Notes: generated from the letters alone by a model not told the origin. 35,156 nucleotides of DNA from Alginatibacterium sediminis (GCF_003610775.1 NZ_RAQO01000011.1:1-35156), one strand, 5' to 3'. Counted from the stretch's first letter, positions 25,289 to 35,059 are shown. Program-made: numbers and translations.

Positions 25289-27120
25289 TATATTTTCTCC
25301 TCGCGTGAGGTGTTCTTTCCCCAAAAATGATTGATGAGTAGTCGAGAGGTGAATACGCCAGTAAACAAGCTGGTCAATAGCCCTAAGCCAAGCGTTAACG
25401 CGAAACCTTGGATAGGACCGTTACCGATTGAATACAAAGCGATGGCAACAATCATGGTGGTAAGATTGGCATCAAAAATTGAACTGAATGCGCTAGCAAA
25501 GCCACTATCAATTGCTTGTGCAAGGTTTCGTCCTTGCTTTAGTTTGTCTCGAATACGCTCAAAGATTAAAACATTGGTATCGACAGCCATGCCCACCGTC
25601 AACACTAGTCCTGCGATTCCAGGGAGCGTTAACACTGCGCCAGGTAGCAATGCAATGAGCCCAAACAGACACACCATATTGATCAGCAATGCCAAATTGG
25701 CAATCCAGCCCAAACGACGATACCAACAAGCAATAAATACCAGAGTCAAACTAAGACCAAGCGCCAAAGCAGCAAATCCACTTTTCACGTTCTCGGCACC
25801 CAATGTAGGACCAATTGTTCGCTCTTCTATAATGGTGACAGGTGCAGTCAGAGATCCTGCTCTTAGCAGTAAGGCCAACTCTTGTGCTTCGTGCAAAGAG
25901 CCCGCACCTGTTATTCGGAACCGATTTCCCAATTGTGATTGAATGGTTGCGATACTGATCACTTCACTGGCTTTCTGGCTTTGACCATTTTGCCCGCGGC
26001 TGTATTCACTAAAGACTGTTGCCATGGGGTTACCGATGTTCGAACGCGAGAAATTAGTCATCAAGCGCCCGCCGGCTGCATCAAGCGTTATATTGACTTC
26101 TGCGCTGCCCATCTCTCCAATGTTAGCCCGCGCATCAATAATATGTTCACCGCCTAGTATTGGCTTGCGTACTAAATTTATTGGGTTCCCATGTTGATCC
26201 TTGACGACTAAACTCCTAGCTGAGTTTTGGTTGTGAAGCGCATGGAATGCTAGGGAAGCAGTTGCACCAATAATGTCTTTGGCTGCGGCTGGGTCTTGCA
26301 CCCCTGGAAGTTCAATACGAATTCTGTTCTCACCTTGGCGCTGGACAATGGCTTCGGTTATGCCGAGCTCTTCAATTCGACCACGCATGGTTTGTAGATT
26401 TTGTTGCACAGCTAAACTAAGGATTGAGGCTTGTTCTTCTGTGCTTAGCACTAAACGAAGCTGAGAATCGTCTTGGGTAATAGACCACTGTGAAAAGTGC
26501 TGTCGGATTTGAGTTCTTGTTTCCCGCAAATCAGCGTCGTTTTGAAAGCTAAGGATTAGCTCACCGTTGTTAGCTCTACCACTTAAACGGCGATTATCTT
26601 GGCGTAATTCGTCGAGCAGTGCCTGAGCGTGGGATTGATAAACCGACGCGACATCAACTTCGAGTAAAAACTGAACACCACCTCTTAAATCCAACCCTAG
26701 TTTAATTGGACTAAAGCCTAGATTGCCTAACCAGTCTGGTGCTGCGGCCTCCAAGGCGAGGGCAATAGTGTGTTGGTTGTCGATATGTTGGCTTAGAATT
26801 TGACGCGCGTTTTCTTGCTGACCCGGGGATGCAAAAGCAACAACAAAACTATCATCTTGTTGGGTAATGCTATGCGTCTCAACACCGGCTTGGCTTAAAT
26901 ATAATGACAGGTCAACAGCATTGAGTGTGCCGTTGCGATTCGATACATGTAGCGCTTCACGCTCCCCATACACAGATGGCAAGGCGCTTAAGAGCATGGT
27001 AATCACGGTGACTGCTAGCACAATATATTTCCAGCGGGCGGAATAGTTTAGAGGCGCTTTAGAACGTTTCGGTTTCATAAGTGAGTAACTCTCGGTATTA
27101 GTTTTAGAGCTTGCGTTCAT
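25288..27120 (-). CDS. secD: Protein translocase subunit SecD
   Basis: SecD has 610 residues, close to the E. coli 615. It has an N-terminal membrane segment (WKYIVLAVTVITMLLSALPS), a long periplasmic P1 region with GLDLRGGVQFLLEV, and a C-terminal six-helix domain with VGMAVDTNVLIFERIRDKL. That motif carries the conserved Asp needed for ion-driven function. About 25 residues precede the first helix, so the true start could be the in-frame ATG at 27078. The usual neighbours yajC, tgt and queA are absent; the genes stand alone between chaA and rbs. This could be a second, specialised SecDF set like those of some marine Vibrio. Confidence 0.96.
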   Translation of the reverse strand: MNASSKTNTESYSLMKPKRSKAPLNYSARWKYIVLAVTVITMLLSALPSVYGEREALHVSNRNGTLNAVDLSLYLSQAGVETHSITQQDDSFVVAFASPGQQENARQILSQHIDNQHTIALALEAAAPDWLGNLGFSPIKLGLDLRGGVQFLLEVDVASVYQSHAQALLDELRQDNRRLSGRANNGELILSFQNDADLRETRTQIRQHFSQWSITQDDSQLRLVLSTEEQASILSLAVQQNLQTMRGRIEELGITEAIVQRQGENRIRIELPGVQDPAAAKDIIGATASLAFHALHNQNSARSLVVKDQHGNPINLVRKPILGGEHIIDARANIGEMGSAEVNITLDAAGGRLMTNFSRSNIGNPMATVFSEYSRGQNGQSQKASEVISIATIQSQLGNRFRITGAGSLHEAQELALLLRAGSLTAPVTIIEERTIGPTLGAENVKSGFAALALGLSLTLVFIACWYRRLGWIANLALLINMVCLFGLIALLPGAVLTLPGIAGLVLTVGMAVDTNVLIFERIRDKLKQGRNLAQAIDSGFASAFSSIFDANLTTMIVAIALYSIGNGPIQGFALTLGLGLLTSLFTGVFTSRLLINHFWGKNTSREEKI

Positions 27121-27487
27121 CAGTATTTTTCTTGGCGTTAAGTGTTGGAAATGGATGAGGTGCTATTTCGTTGCTAATGAGTTTATGCGCGTAGCGTACG
27201 GTTGAATGGCAGTTAGCACTAGGGGTTACAGAAATTCATATTTGGGCTAAAGGTCCAATGTGTCGTTATAACTACGCTTTAGCGAAGAAATATTTGGAAT
27301 CTAATAAATGCGTGGGGATAAAATCAAAGCTGGTTGTTTTGATGCCGATTCAGCATTAGACATGCCTTCACTAAAATAGCTTAAATGGCAAAAAGGGCTT
27401 TTTAGCCAAGTAATAGAATGTATGGACTATTGTCATCGGTATGTTAGGCGTTCTTAACACTTAGAAAAGTATTAAAGCTTAGGATCC
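27121..27487. other. secD/rbs divergent gap, secD-proximal part
   Basis: No convincing gene is seen. It holds the 12-mer AGAAATTCATAT (27230-27241) shared with the chaA upstream region, flanked by TTAGC and GCTAA. There is a 23-codon frame from ATG 27308 to TAG 27379. A hairpin follows at 27386-27408 (TGGC-AAAAA/TTTTT-GCCA with one bulge) without a terminal T run. The two together could be a small RNA or leader, but evidence is thin. No VemP-like leader of 60 codons or more precedes secD. Confidence 0.4.
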
Positions 27488-27509
27488 AAAAGTGATAAAG
27501 CTCACTGTT
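27488..27509. promoter_or_regulatory. CRP (cAMP receptor protein) site upstream of rbsD
   Basis: GTGA-TAAAGC-TCAC is a perfect inner CRP core, in the wider context AAAAGTGATAAAGCTCACTG, with outer bases also AT-rich. Its centre is about 90 bp upstream of the predicted rbs start site, a position used by class I CRP-activated promoters. CRP also activates the E. coli rbs operon. Confidence 0.7.
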
Positions 27510-27553
27510 ACGCTTGAAACTTAGGTATGTTTTTGAGCGAAGATCACAATTTT

Positions 27554-27582
27554 TTGATAAGAAAGCGGCATATTGTTTAGAT
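27554..27582 (+). promoter_or_regulatory. rbs operon promoter
   Basis: TTGATA (27554-27559), a 17-bp spacer and TTAGAT (27577-27582) place transcription start near 27589. The RbsR operator then lies within the leader at about +36 to +55. A roadblock or looping mode of repression would follow if this promoter is used. Confidence 0.5.
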
Positions 27583-27624
27583 GAGCGTTATGTTTATTTC
27601 AGTTTAAGGAATTTTTTTGGATTG

Positions 27625-27644
27625 CCATCGAAACGTTTCGATGG
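27625..27644. promoter_or_regulatory. RbsR operator
   Basis: CCATCGAAACGTTTCGATGG is a perfect 20-bp palindrome. Its centre CGAAACGTTTCG matches the RbsR recognition sequence known from E. coli. It sits 35 bp before rbsD, and the cognate regulator rbsR is the last gene of the same operon. Confidence 0.9.
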
Positions 27645-27678
27645 TTTGTTGTCAATACTTCATCATAGGTTTTAATAA

Positions 27679-28098
27679 ATGAAAAAGACGCGTTTACTCA
27701 ACTCTGAAATCTCATTTTTAGTCGCGTCAATTGGACACACTGACGAAGTCACGATCGCGGACGCAGGCTTACCAATACCCGCTGAAGTAGAGCGAATTGA
27801 CTTAGCGTTAACGCATGGAGTACCAAGCTTTATAGAAACGGTCACCGCGATACTTAGTGAGCTTCAAATAGAAGGTGTTGTGGTAGCTGAAGAAATGAAA
27901 AGCTTTAATTTGCCGGTTCACCAACAATTACTGAAATTGATATCGGAAGAAGCTAAAAAAAGTGAGAAAACGATTAACATTTCTTATGTTTCCCACGCCG
28001 ATTTCAAACAGCGCACCAACAACAGTAAAGCGGTTGTGCGCACGGGAGAATGCAGCCCTTATGCCAATGTCATTTTTCAATCTGGCGTGACCTTTTAA
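27679..28098 (+). CDS. rbsD: D-ribose pyranase
   Basis: RbsD converts beta-pyranose to furanose forms of ribose, supplying the form that RbsK uses. At 139 residues it has exactly the E. coli length. Motifs are [16 protein letters not shown] with the catalytic His/Asp, [23 protein letters not shown], and the C-terminal [21 protein letters not shown]. It is the first gene of the operon, with only a weak ribosome site (AGG nine bases before the ATG). It is followed by rbsA after 25 bp. Confidence 0.97.
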   Translation: MKKTRLLNSEISFLVASIGHTDEVTIADAGLPIPAEVERIDLALTHGVPSFIETVTAILSELQIEGVVVAEEMKSFNLPVHQQLLKLISEEAKKSEKTINISYVSHADFKQRTNNSKAVVRTGECSPYANVIFQSGVTF

Positions 28099-28123
28099 GG
28101 CCAATAATGAAATGGGAGCGAAT

Positions 28124-29629
28124 ATGACTGAAGCACTTTTAGAGCTTGCTCAGATAGACAAGGCTTTTCCTGGAGTGAAAGCTTTGGATAATGCTTGTTT
28201 GTCAGTTTACCCAGGTAAAGTTATGGCCTTATTGGGTGAGAATGGCGCAGGAAAGTCCACGTTAATGAAGGTTTTGACTGGCATATATTCGAAGGATAAA
28301 GGCTATATTCGCTATCAAAATACCCCCGTAAATTTTACCGGGCCAAAGCATTCCCAAGAGGCAGGAATTAGCATCATCCATCAGGAGCTCAATCTGATTC
28401 CGGAGCTTACGATTGCAGAGAATATTTTCCTAGGTAGAGAAAAAGTTTCGGCTTTGGGACGTATCAAGTGGTCCGAAATGTATCGCGAGGCTGATGCCTT
28501 ACTGAAGCGTTTGCGAGTATCGCGCAGCTCAAATATACCCTTGGGAGACTTGAGTTTAGGCGAGCAACAAATGGTGGAAATCGCTAAAGCATTGTCCTTT
28601 AATTCCAAAATTATCATCATGGATGAGCCGACAGACGCCTTAACAGATACCGAAGCTCAATCTTTATTTGAAGTTATTGCAGAGCTTCGTCAACAAGGCT
28701 GCGGTATTGTCTATATTTCCCACCGTCTCAAAGAGATCTTCCAAGTCTGTGATGACATTACAGTATTGCGAGATGGAAAGTTCGTTGCCCAGTGTGCCGT
28801 TAGTGACACTAACGAAGAAAAGTTAATCGAGATGATGGTGGGCCGCAAACTAGAAGAACAATACCCTCGTATCGATTCCAGCCTTAGTACAACTTGCCTT
28901 GAGGTAAAGCATTTAAGTGGGAGTTGCGTAAAGGATGTTAGCTTTTACTTGAATCATGGCGAAATCTTAGGGATTTCTGGCTTGATGGGGGCAGGTCGAA
29001 CGGAACTGGCAAAAGTGATTTATGGCTCGTTAAAAAAAGATGCAGGTGAAGTGACCCTCAACGGGAAAGCGATCCATTGTAAAACACCTCAGGAAGGTTT
29101 GGCCTGTGGTATCGCGTATATATCTGAAGATCGCAAGGGTGAGGGCCTAGTACTAGGCTTGTCGGTTAAAGAGAATATGACACTGAGTGCACTAGCCGAA
29201 TTGAGCAATATGGGGCAAATCCAACATAAGAACGAAGCAACTGCTGTCGAAGATTTCATCAAAATATTCAATATTAAAACGCCTTCAAGAAACCAAACTA
29301 TTGGTAACTTATCGGGTGGGAATCAGCAGAAAGTCGCTATTGCCAAAGGTTTAATGACCAAACCTAAAGTGCTTATTTTGGATGAGCCGACACGAGGCGT
29401 CGACGTTGGCGCCAAAAAAGAAATATATCAATTGGTCAATCAATTTAAAGCTGAAGGTATGAGTATTATTTTGGTTTCTTCAGAGATGCCCGAAGTGCTC
29501 GGCATGAGTGACAGAATAATCGTAATGCATGAAGGCCGAATTAGCGGAGAGTTTACCGATAAGGATGCCAATCAAGAAAAGCTCATGGCTTGCGCTGTAG
29601 GTAAAGAATTTAAAGAGGTCGCAGCATGA
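28124..29629 (+). CDS. rbsA: Ribose ABC transporter ATP-binding protein
   Basis: RbsA is the duplicated ATPase of the ribose importer. The first domain has Walker [10 protein letters not shown] at about residues 38-46, signature [15 protein letters not shown] and Walker [13 protein letters not shown]. The second has a degenerate P-loop [12 protein letters not shown], signature [15 protein letters not shown] and Walker [15 protein letters not shown]. The ATG at 28124 gives 501 residues, the E. coli length, and has GGGAG five bases upstream; an ATG four codons earlier lies next to no site. Its stop overlaps the rbsC start (ATGA). Confidence 0.97.
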   Translation: MTEALLELAQIDKAFPGVKALDNACLSVYPGKVMALLGENGAGKSTLMKVLTGIYSKDKGYIRYQNTPVNFTGPKHSQEAGISIIHQELNLIPELTIAENIFLGREKVSALGRIKWSEMYREADALLKRLRVSRSSNIPLGDLSLGEQQMVEIAKALSFNSKIIIMDEPTDALTDTEAQSLFEVIAELRQQGCGIVYISHRLKEIFQVCDDITVLRDGKFVAQCAVSDTNEEKLIEMMVGRKLEEQYPRIDSSLSTTCLEVKHLSGSCVKDVSFYLNHGEILGISGLMGAGRTELAKVIYGSLKKDAGEVTLNGKAIHCKTPQEGLACGIAYISEDRKGEGLVLGLSVKENMTLSALAELSNMGQIQHKNEATAVEDFIKIFNIKTPSRNQTIGNLSGGNQQKVAIAKGLMTKPKVLILDEPTRGVDVGAKKEIYQLVNQFKAEGMSIILVSSEMPEVLGMSDRIIVMHEGRISGEFTDKDANQEKLMACAVGKEFKEVAA

Positions 29630-30609
29630 GCAGTTCGTCAATTAATAAATCTGAACAACTTCATAACCGCAGACGCTTGTCAAAAGCTTGGTTAATTGAA
29701 CAAAAGTCGCTCATTGCATTACTATTTTTGATTGTTGTTGTCTCGTTTTTAAGCCCTAATTTTTTTACGACCGATAATATTTTGAATATTCTTCGGCAGA
29801 CGTCGGTTAACGCCATCATCGCTGTTGGAATGACATTGGTTATTTTGACTGCGGGTATTGATCTCAGCGTTGGTTCAGTTTTGGCTCTTTGTGGCGCTTT
29901 TGCCGCGAGTCTTGTTGCCATGGAAGTGTCGGTATTTATAGCTGTGCCTACCGCCTTGATTGCGGGGGCAGCATTAGGAGCGATAAGTGGTTTGATTATC
30001 GCTAAGGGTAAAGTTCAAGCTTTTATCGCCACCCTGGTCACAATGACCTTATTACGCGGTGTGACCATGGTTTATACCGATGGAAGGCCAATTTCTGCAG
30101 GCTTTACTGATACCGCTGATGCATTTGCATGGTTTGGTACCGGATATGCGCTGGGTATCCCAGTACCTGTATGGCTTATGGTTCTTGTCTTTGCCCTTGC
30201 ATGGTACGTTTTAAATCACACCCGTTTTGGGCGCTATGTCTATGCTGTGGGCGGCAATGAACCTGCTACACGCTTATCGGGTATCAACGTGGATCGGGTA
30301 AAGATAGCGGTCTACTCAATCTGCGGTTTACTTGCTGCATTGGCAGGCATCATTGTGACGTCTCGCCTATCGTCCGCGCAACCTACAGCAGGCATGGCTT
30401 ATGAGCTTGACGCTATTGCGGCAGTTGTTCTTGGAGGTACCAGTCTTGCTGGCGGACGTGGTCGTATTATGGGCACACTAATCGGAGCCTTGATCATAGG
30501 CTTTTTGAACAACGCGTTAAACCTCCTAGACGTATCTTCCTACTACCAGATGATCGCTAAAGCGGTGGTCATTTTGTTAGCAGTACTAGTTGATAATAAA
30601 AATAAGTAA
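29626..30609 (+). CDS. rbsC: Ribose ABC transporter permease
   Basis: RbsC is the inner-membrane channel of the ribose importer: 327 residues with about ten hydrophobic segments. Family motifs include [72 protein letters not shown] and [19 protein letters not shown]. The last includes the EAA-like loop contacting RbsA. The start overlaps rbsA by four bases. rbsB follows after 58 bp. Confidence 0.97.
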   Translation: MSSSSINKSEQLHNRRRLSKAWLIEQKSLIALLFLIVVVSFLSPNFFTTDNILNILRQTSVNAIIAVGMTLVILTAGIDLSVGSVLALCGAFAASLVAMEVSVFIAVPTALIAGAALGAISGLIIAKGKVQAFIATLVTMTLLRGVTMVYTDGRPISAGFTDTADAFAWFGTGYALGIPVPVWLMVLVFALAWYVLNHTRFGRYVYAVGGNEPATRLSGINVDRVKIAVYSICGLLAALAGIIVTSRLSSAQPTAGMAYELDAIAAVVLGGTSLAGGRGRIMGTLIGALIIGFLNNALNLLDVSSYYQMIAKAVVILLAVLVDNKNK

Positions 30610-30667
30610 CTCTACCAACTGAGCGAGTTTAAACAGCTGCTCAACTATTGAAAGAAAGGACAATAAC

Positions 30668-31546
30668 ATGAAAAAACTTGCGACTTTAATCTCTGCTACA
30701 TTTTTGTCTGCGACGATGAGTACCGGTGCAATTGCTCAAGATACGTTGGCTTTAGTTGTATCGACATTGAATAATCCATTCTTTGTTTCCATGAAAGATG
30801 GCGCTGAGAAAAAAGCTGAAGAACTAGGATACAATCTGATCGTTCTGGACTCTCAAAATGATCCAAGTAAAGAGCTATCGAATGTGGAAGATCTGTCGGT
30901 TCGAGGTGTTAAAGCGATTTTGATCAATCCAACCGATTCAGATGCCGTTTCGAATGCCATCCGCATGGTAAACCGAACTGATATCCCAGTACTAACGCTC
31001 GACCGCGGAGCTAGTCGTGGTGACGTTGCGAGTCATATTGCATCGGATAACATTGTCGGCGGAGAACTTGCAGGGAATTACATTGTTGAGGCTCTAGGTG
31101 CTGATTCAAAAGTGATTCAACTTGAAGGTATTGCCGGAACTTCTGCAGCGCGAGAACGAGGTGAAGGCTTTATGAAAGCAGTAAAAGCTAATGGCTTAAC
31201 TTTGTTAGCCAGTCAGCCAGCTGATTTCGACCGTACCAAGGGATTGAATGTGATGGAGAACCTCTTGGCTGGAAATCCTGATGTTCAGGCTGTATTTGCG
31301 CAGAATGACGAAATGGCCTTGGGCGCGCTTAAGGCAGTACAGGCTTCAGGTAAGCAAATTATGATTGTTGGCTTTGATGGCACTGATGATGGGCTAGCTG
31401 CTGTGAATCGTGGCGATTTAGCTGCAACCGTAGCCCAGCAGCCAGAGCTAATTGGTGCTTTGGGCATTGAAACAGCGGATAAAATACTAAAAGGTGAAAG
31501 CGTTGAATCGTATATACCTGTGCCCTTAAAAATTGTGACCAAATAA
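30668..31546 (+). CDS. rbsB: Periplasmic D-ribose-binding protein
   Basis: RbsB captures ribose in the periplasm, delivers it to RbsAC and in E. coli also serves chemotaxis. This 292-residue protein has a signal peptide ([20 protein letters not shown]) with probable cleavage after AIAQ or nearby. The mature fold shows [20 protein letters not shown], the ribose-contact Arg/Asp segment [18 protein letters not shown] and [12 protein letters not shown], and [15 protein letters not shown] seven bases before the ATG is a strong site. A stable hairpin follows the stop codon, which could raise rbsB mRNA above the downstream genes. Confidence 0.97.
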   Translation: MKKLATLISATFLSATMSTGAIAQDTLALVVSTLNNPFFVSMKDGAEKKAEELGYNLIVLDSQNDPSKELSNVEDLSVRGVKAILINPTDSDAVSNAIRMVNRTDIPVLTLDRGASRGDVASHIASDNIVGGELAGNYIVEALGADSKVIQLEGIAGTSAARERGEGFMKAVKANGLTLLASQPADFDRTKGLNVMENLLAGNPDVQAVFAQNDEMALGALKAVQASGKQIMIVGFDGTDDGLAAVNRGDLAATVAQQPELIGALGIETADKILKGESVESYIPVPLKIVTK

Positions 31547-31553
31547 GCGTATA

Positions 31554-31581
31554 CATGGGGAGAGTTCACGCTTTCCCCATG
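31554..31581 (+). promoter_or_regulatory. Hairpin between rbsB and rbsK
   Basis: CATGGGGAGAG and CTTTCCCCATG form an 11-bp stem with one G-T pair around TTCACG, 7 bp after the rbsB stop. No T run follows, so it is more likely a 3'-end stabiliser or partial attenuator than a full terminator. Confidence 0.65.
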
Positions 31582-31683
31582 GTGAAGTTGTTGCTAAACG
31601 CTGTGGTGCAAATGTCCCACAGCTGCGGACAATTAAAGATGTAGTTTCTTAGTACAATATCCCAATGCCTTAAAGGGTAAGTT

Positions 31684-32607
31684 ATGAGTAAGCTAGTTGT
31701 ATTTGGCAGTGTAAATGCTGACCATGTTGTTAAAGTCCCTTCGTTTCCCAGACCCGGTGAAACTTTACATGGCTCGGCTTACCAGGTGATTTCTGGCGGT
31801 AAAGGTGCGAATCAAGCGGTAGCAGCGGCTCGATTAGGGGCTGATATTGGATTTATTGCTTGTGTAGGTGACGACCCTTTTGGCCAAATGACAGTCAAAG
31901 AATTTGTGAAAGATGGAATCAATGTCGATGCCGTGCTCATAGAAAAAGCAATGCCAACTGGCATCGCGATGATCCAAGTTGCAGATACTGGAGAAAATAG
32001 CATTTGCATTTCCGCTGAGGCGAATGGGCAATTAAATGCTGAGCGATTAAGACCGTATTTAGGATGCATTGAATCGGCAAAATATTTATTGCTTCAGTTA
32101 GAAACACCAATGGATGGTGTGGAACTAGCCGTTGAAAAAGCTCACGCCGCAGGAGTTACCATCGTCCTTAATCCTGCACCCGCCAAGGCATTAAGTAATG
32201 CACTTCTCAAGCACATTAGCATTATAACTCCCAACGAAACGGAAGCCGAGCTGCTTACAGGCGTTACAGTAAGCGATGCTCTTTCAGCCCAACAAGCGTC
32301 TGATGTGCTGTTTTTCAAAGGGGTTAGTGTGGTTATGATCACATTGGGAGCGAAAGGAGTGTGGCTGAGTAATCAAGTTGGAGTTGGAAAAATGATTGCA
32401 GGTTTTAAAGTTAAAGCTTGTGATACAACTGCTGCAGGCGACACGTTCAACGGTGCGCTGGTTACAGCCTTGATAGAGGGTAAATCACTGGAAGACGCAA
32501 TCGTTTTTGCCAATGCCGCTGCCGCTATTTCAGTAACACGTTTTGGTGCGCAAACATCAATACCGAAACGCCAAGAAGTCGATAAGTTCCTAGACAACAA
32601 CGGCTAA
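31684..32607 (+). CDS. rbsK: Ribokinase
   Basis: RbsK phosphorylates D-ribose to ribose-5-phosphate. This 307-residue PfkB-family kinase has the N-terminal VFGSVNADHV and the signature GGKGANQAVAAARLGADIGFI. The C-terminal signature DTTAAGDTFNGAL carries the catalytic Asp and anion hole. The length equals E. coli RbsK within a few residues. It lies 137 bp after rbsB, the largest gap in the operon, which contains a hairpin. Its product can feed Prs, also encoded in this window. Confidence 0.96.
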   Translation: MSKLVVFGSVNADHVVKVPSFPRPGETLHGSAYQVISGGKGANQAVAAARLGADIGFIACVGDDPFGQMTVKEFVKDGINVDAVLIEKAMPTGIAMIQVADTGENSICISAEANGQLNAERLRPYLGCIESAKYLLLQLETPMDGVELAVEKAHAAGVTIVLNPAPAKALSNALLKHISIITPNETEAELLTGVTVSDALSAQQASDVLFFKGVSVVMITLGAKGVWLSNQVGVGKMIAGFKVKACDTTAAGDTFNGALVTALIEGKSLEDAIVFANAAAAISVTRFGAQTSIPKRQEVDKFLDNNG

Positions 32608-32657
32608 TAAAACATAAGCTTAAGTTTTATCTATTCACTGACAATTTGAGTTAAATC

Positions 32658-33659
32658 ATGGCTTCAATGAAAGATGTTGCAAAGCTAGCTGTGGTATCTA
32701 CTTCCACTGTTAGTCATGTCATTAATAAATCACGATATGTAAGCGAAGAGATTACTGAACGCGTACTAAAAGCGGCTAAACAACTCAATTACTCACCATC
32801 AGCTTTAGCTCGTAGCCTAAAAACTAATCGTACACGGACCATTGGTCTGTTACTGACGACATCAACAAATCCTTTTTTCGCTGAAGTAGTTAAGGGCGTC
32901 GAAAGACGCTGTTACGAGCAAAACTATAACTTGATACTCTGTAATAGCGAGGGTGACGAAACACGAATGAAAGCCTCCGTTAATACCTTGCTGGAACGTC
33001 GAGTTGATGGCTTGATTTTGCTTTGTTCAACACTAGAAGGGCAACATCTAGATGTGTTCGATTGTTATAAAGATATTCCGACTGTCGTTATGGATTGGGG
33101 GGATACTCATTTCCCTAGCGACAAAATAAAAGACAATTCGCATTTGGGGGGCTATATGGCCACTCAATACTTAATTGAACATGGACATAAAAAGATAGCC
33201 TGTATTACTGGGCCTTTAGACCGGCAACAAGCCCAACAGCGTTTTAATGGATTTAAACAGGCACTCAAGGAAGCCGGGCTAGCTCTACAACAGCAGTGGA
33301 TTATTCCTTCAAACTTTGAATGCGATGGGGGATACGAGGCCTTCAATACTCTGTTAGCAAGCTCTGAGCTTCCAAGCGCTATATTTGTTTGTAATGACAT
33401 GATGGCTATGGGAGTCATTAATGCAGCCCATAAGAAAGGTATTAGAGTACCAGAAGACATATCACTCATTGGATATGATGACGTCGATATTGCCAAATAT
33501 ATGGTGCCGGCATTAACTACCATTCATCAGCCCAAGTTTAGGCTTGGAAGTACGGCTGTAGATACCTTGCTCAAACGGATTGAGAATAAGGATGCCCTGT
33601 TAAAGCAAGTTCAATTGGAACCGACGTTAGTTATTCGAAATAGCGTCAAAACTATCTAA
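32658..33659 (+). CDS. rbsR: Ribose operon repressor, LacI family
   Basis: RbsR has 333 residues. The helix-turn-helix MKDVAKLAVVSTSTVSHVIN is nearly the E. coli RbsR version. The hinge is LNYSPSALARSLKTN, and a ribose-binding-protein-like effector domain follows (STNPFFAEVVKGVERRCYEQ, LERRVDGLILLC, ACITGPLDRQQAQQRFNGF, SLIGYDDVDIAKYM). It should bind the CGAAACGTTTCG operator before rbsD and be released by ribose. Being the last gene of the operon it represses, it is autoregulated. It starts 50 bp after rbsK, and no clear terminator follows. Confidence 0.96.
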   Translation: MASMKDVAKLAVVSTSTVSHVINKSRYVSEEITERVLKAAKQLNYSPSALARSLKTNRTRTIGLLLTTSTNPFFAEVVKGVERRCYEQNYNLILCNSEGDETRMKASVNTLLERRVDGLILLCSTLEGQHLDVFDCYKDIPTVVMDWGDTHFPSDKIKDNSHLGGYMATQYLIEHGHKKIACITGPLDRQQAQQRFNGFKQALKEAGLALQQQWIIPSNFECDGGYEAFNTLLASSELPSAIFVCNDMMAMGVINAAHKKGIRVPEDISLIGYDDVDIAKYMVPALTTIHQPKFRLGSTAVDTLLKRIENKDALLKQVQLEPTLVIRNSVKTI

Positions 33660-33890
33660 TCATTTTTTTGCAATATCCGAATGTTGGCTCTGGTATCCGG
33701 GTTAATTGAAGACCAGCTCAGACGGCCATCAAACATTGTGTTTTATTGACAGCCCTAGTTTACCCCGTGACCATCTCATTCGTCATTTAGATGGATATGA
33801 TCATAGGACGGGTCATCCTGATGCTGGCGACGAAGCAAGTTAGATTAAAAAATGAGCTCAAGCTAAAAACATCCTTAAGGCAAAGACCGG
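33660..33890. other. Gap between rbsR and the patatin gene
   Basis: This is 231 bp between two convergent genes. I see no supported gene and no strong hairpin with a T run. T-rich segments follow each stop codon only loosely. Confidence 0.5.
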
Positions 33891-34769
33891 CTAAAGCAGA
33901 CTGAAGTCTTGGCCATCAAGTATCTGAACGTTACTTTGGACATCTAAAAACTTCTTGGGAACGATATCAAGTGCCGTTCTATATCCAATCTCATATAAGC
34001 GGAGTTTGTCTTGGCTATTAAGATGAAAGTCGACAGGGGAGGTATTTCCGGTTTCTACAACTATCGTCTGATGCCAAAACTTATCGCTTACATATTCTCG
34101 AGAAATGGTCGTCATAAAGGTACGAATCAACAATGAAATGTAAGCGGCAATAGGAAACATCCCATTTGTTTCTAATGGCTTTGTATCGTTATCACCCCGT
34201 AATCGAAAGCAAATCACTGATGTTCCGTTAGCGGCCCAATCTTGGTGTAAAGCGTCCTCTGATAAAATACTACCGTCGACCATCAAATAATCTTTGTAAG
34301 GTTTAAAAGAAAAAATAAGCGGAATTGACATCGAAAAACGAACGGCACGAGACACTTTTTCATCAGGGCTGGTTTTTGCATCAAAGACAACTGGAGACCC
34401 AGACCGAACGTCAGTCGCGACGATGTGCAATTGAATTGGGAGCTGACTAAAGGTTACGCCATTAAGTAATTTGTCTATCCAGGCCTCAAACTTATCACCT
34501 GAACTCAAGCCACCATGTCGAAGTAAACTGAGTAAAGAAAAGCCCTTAAACTTTTCGAAATCCGTATTCATCGCTATGGATTTTATTTGTTCTACATTCA
34601 TTCCACTGGCGTACAACGCGCTGACAATACTTCCGCCGGACACCCCCACGATATGTGAAAATTGAACGTCTAGCTCGGATAAAGCTGCAAGAATGCCAAT
34701 GTGCGCGGGAAGACGAGTTCCTCCTCCTGCAAAGATAGGAACGATGGATTTTGCGTCGCTCAAAGGCAT
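33891..34769 (-). CDS. Patatin-like phospholipase
   Basis: This 292-residue predicted lipid acyl hydrolase contains a complete patatin core. The oxyanion loop is GGGTRLPAHIG (from residue 15), the nucleophile elbow is GVSGGS with Ser44, and the catalytic Asp165 is in MVDGS, so the Ser-Asp dyad is intact. It has no signal peptide or membrane segment and is probably cytoplasmic. GAGGAAG precedes the ATG. No CD-NTase or other defence gene is visible on either side, though the upstream neighbour is cut by the window edge. Alternatives are a housekeeping RssA-like esterase or a stress or defence effector; sequence does not decide. Confidence 0.88.
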   Translation of the reverse strand: MPLSDAKSIVPIFAGGGTRLPAHIGILAALSELDVQFSHIVGVSGGSIVSALYASGMNVEQIKSIAMNTDFEKFKGFSLLSLLRHGGLSSGDKFEAWIDKLLNGVTFSQLPIQLHIVATDVRSGSPVVFDAKTSPDEKVSRAVRFSMSIPLIFSFKPYKDYLMVDGSILSEDALHQDWAANGTSVICFRLRGDNDTKPLETNGMFPIAAYISLLIRTFMTTISREYVSDKFWHQTIVVETGNTSPVDFHLNSQDKLRLYEIGYRTALDIVPKKFLDVQSNVQILDGQDFSLL

Positions 34770-35059
34770 GTTTCTTCCTCTTAAATGCTACGTGAAATAG
34801 CGATGCATTTTCGATTGAGCTTAGGGGCTAAGTTGAATTCTAAGCAATGGGCATTCTTTTGAAAAGGCTGTCCAATTTATTGATAATCCAAGTATAGACA
34901 TCAAGTAGGTAAACGCATAAAAATGGTCCAATTTAGTTGACCCTCAAACTACAATGAACTCCTGAAATATCACTTTGTCTGCATTTAATATGTACGTGTT
35001 GCAACGGAACTGGAACCAGCGCTCTCGCTATATGTAAACCAATCCAAGTAAACATTCAC
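34770..35059. other. Gap upstream of the patatin gene
   Basis: This is 290 AT-rich bases with no supported reading frame, no clear promoter pair and no long repeat. Confidence 0.45.

Noticed and set aside
27121-27678. VemP-like secretion-monitoring leader upstream of secD
   Set aside because: No minus-strand frame of 60 codons or more with a signal peptide precedes secD.
33891-34769. Calling the patatin protein a CBASS effector (CapV)
   Set aside because: No CD-NTase or accessory gene is visible, and the patatin fold alone is common in housekeeping enzymes.
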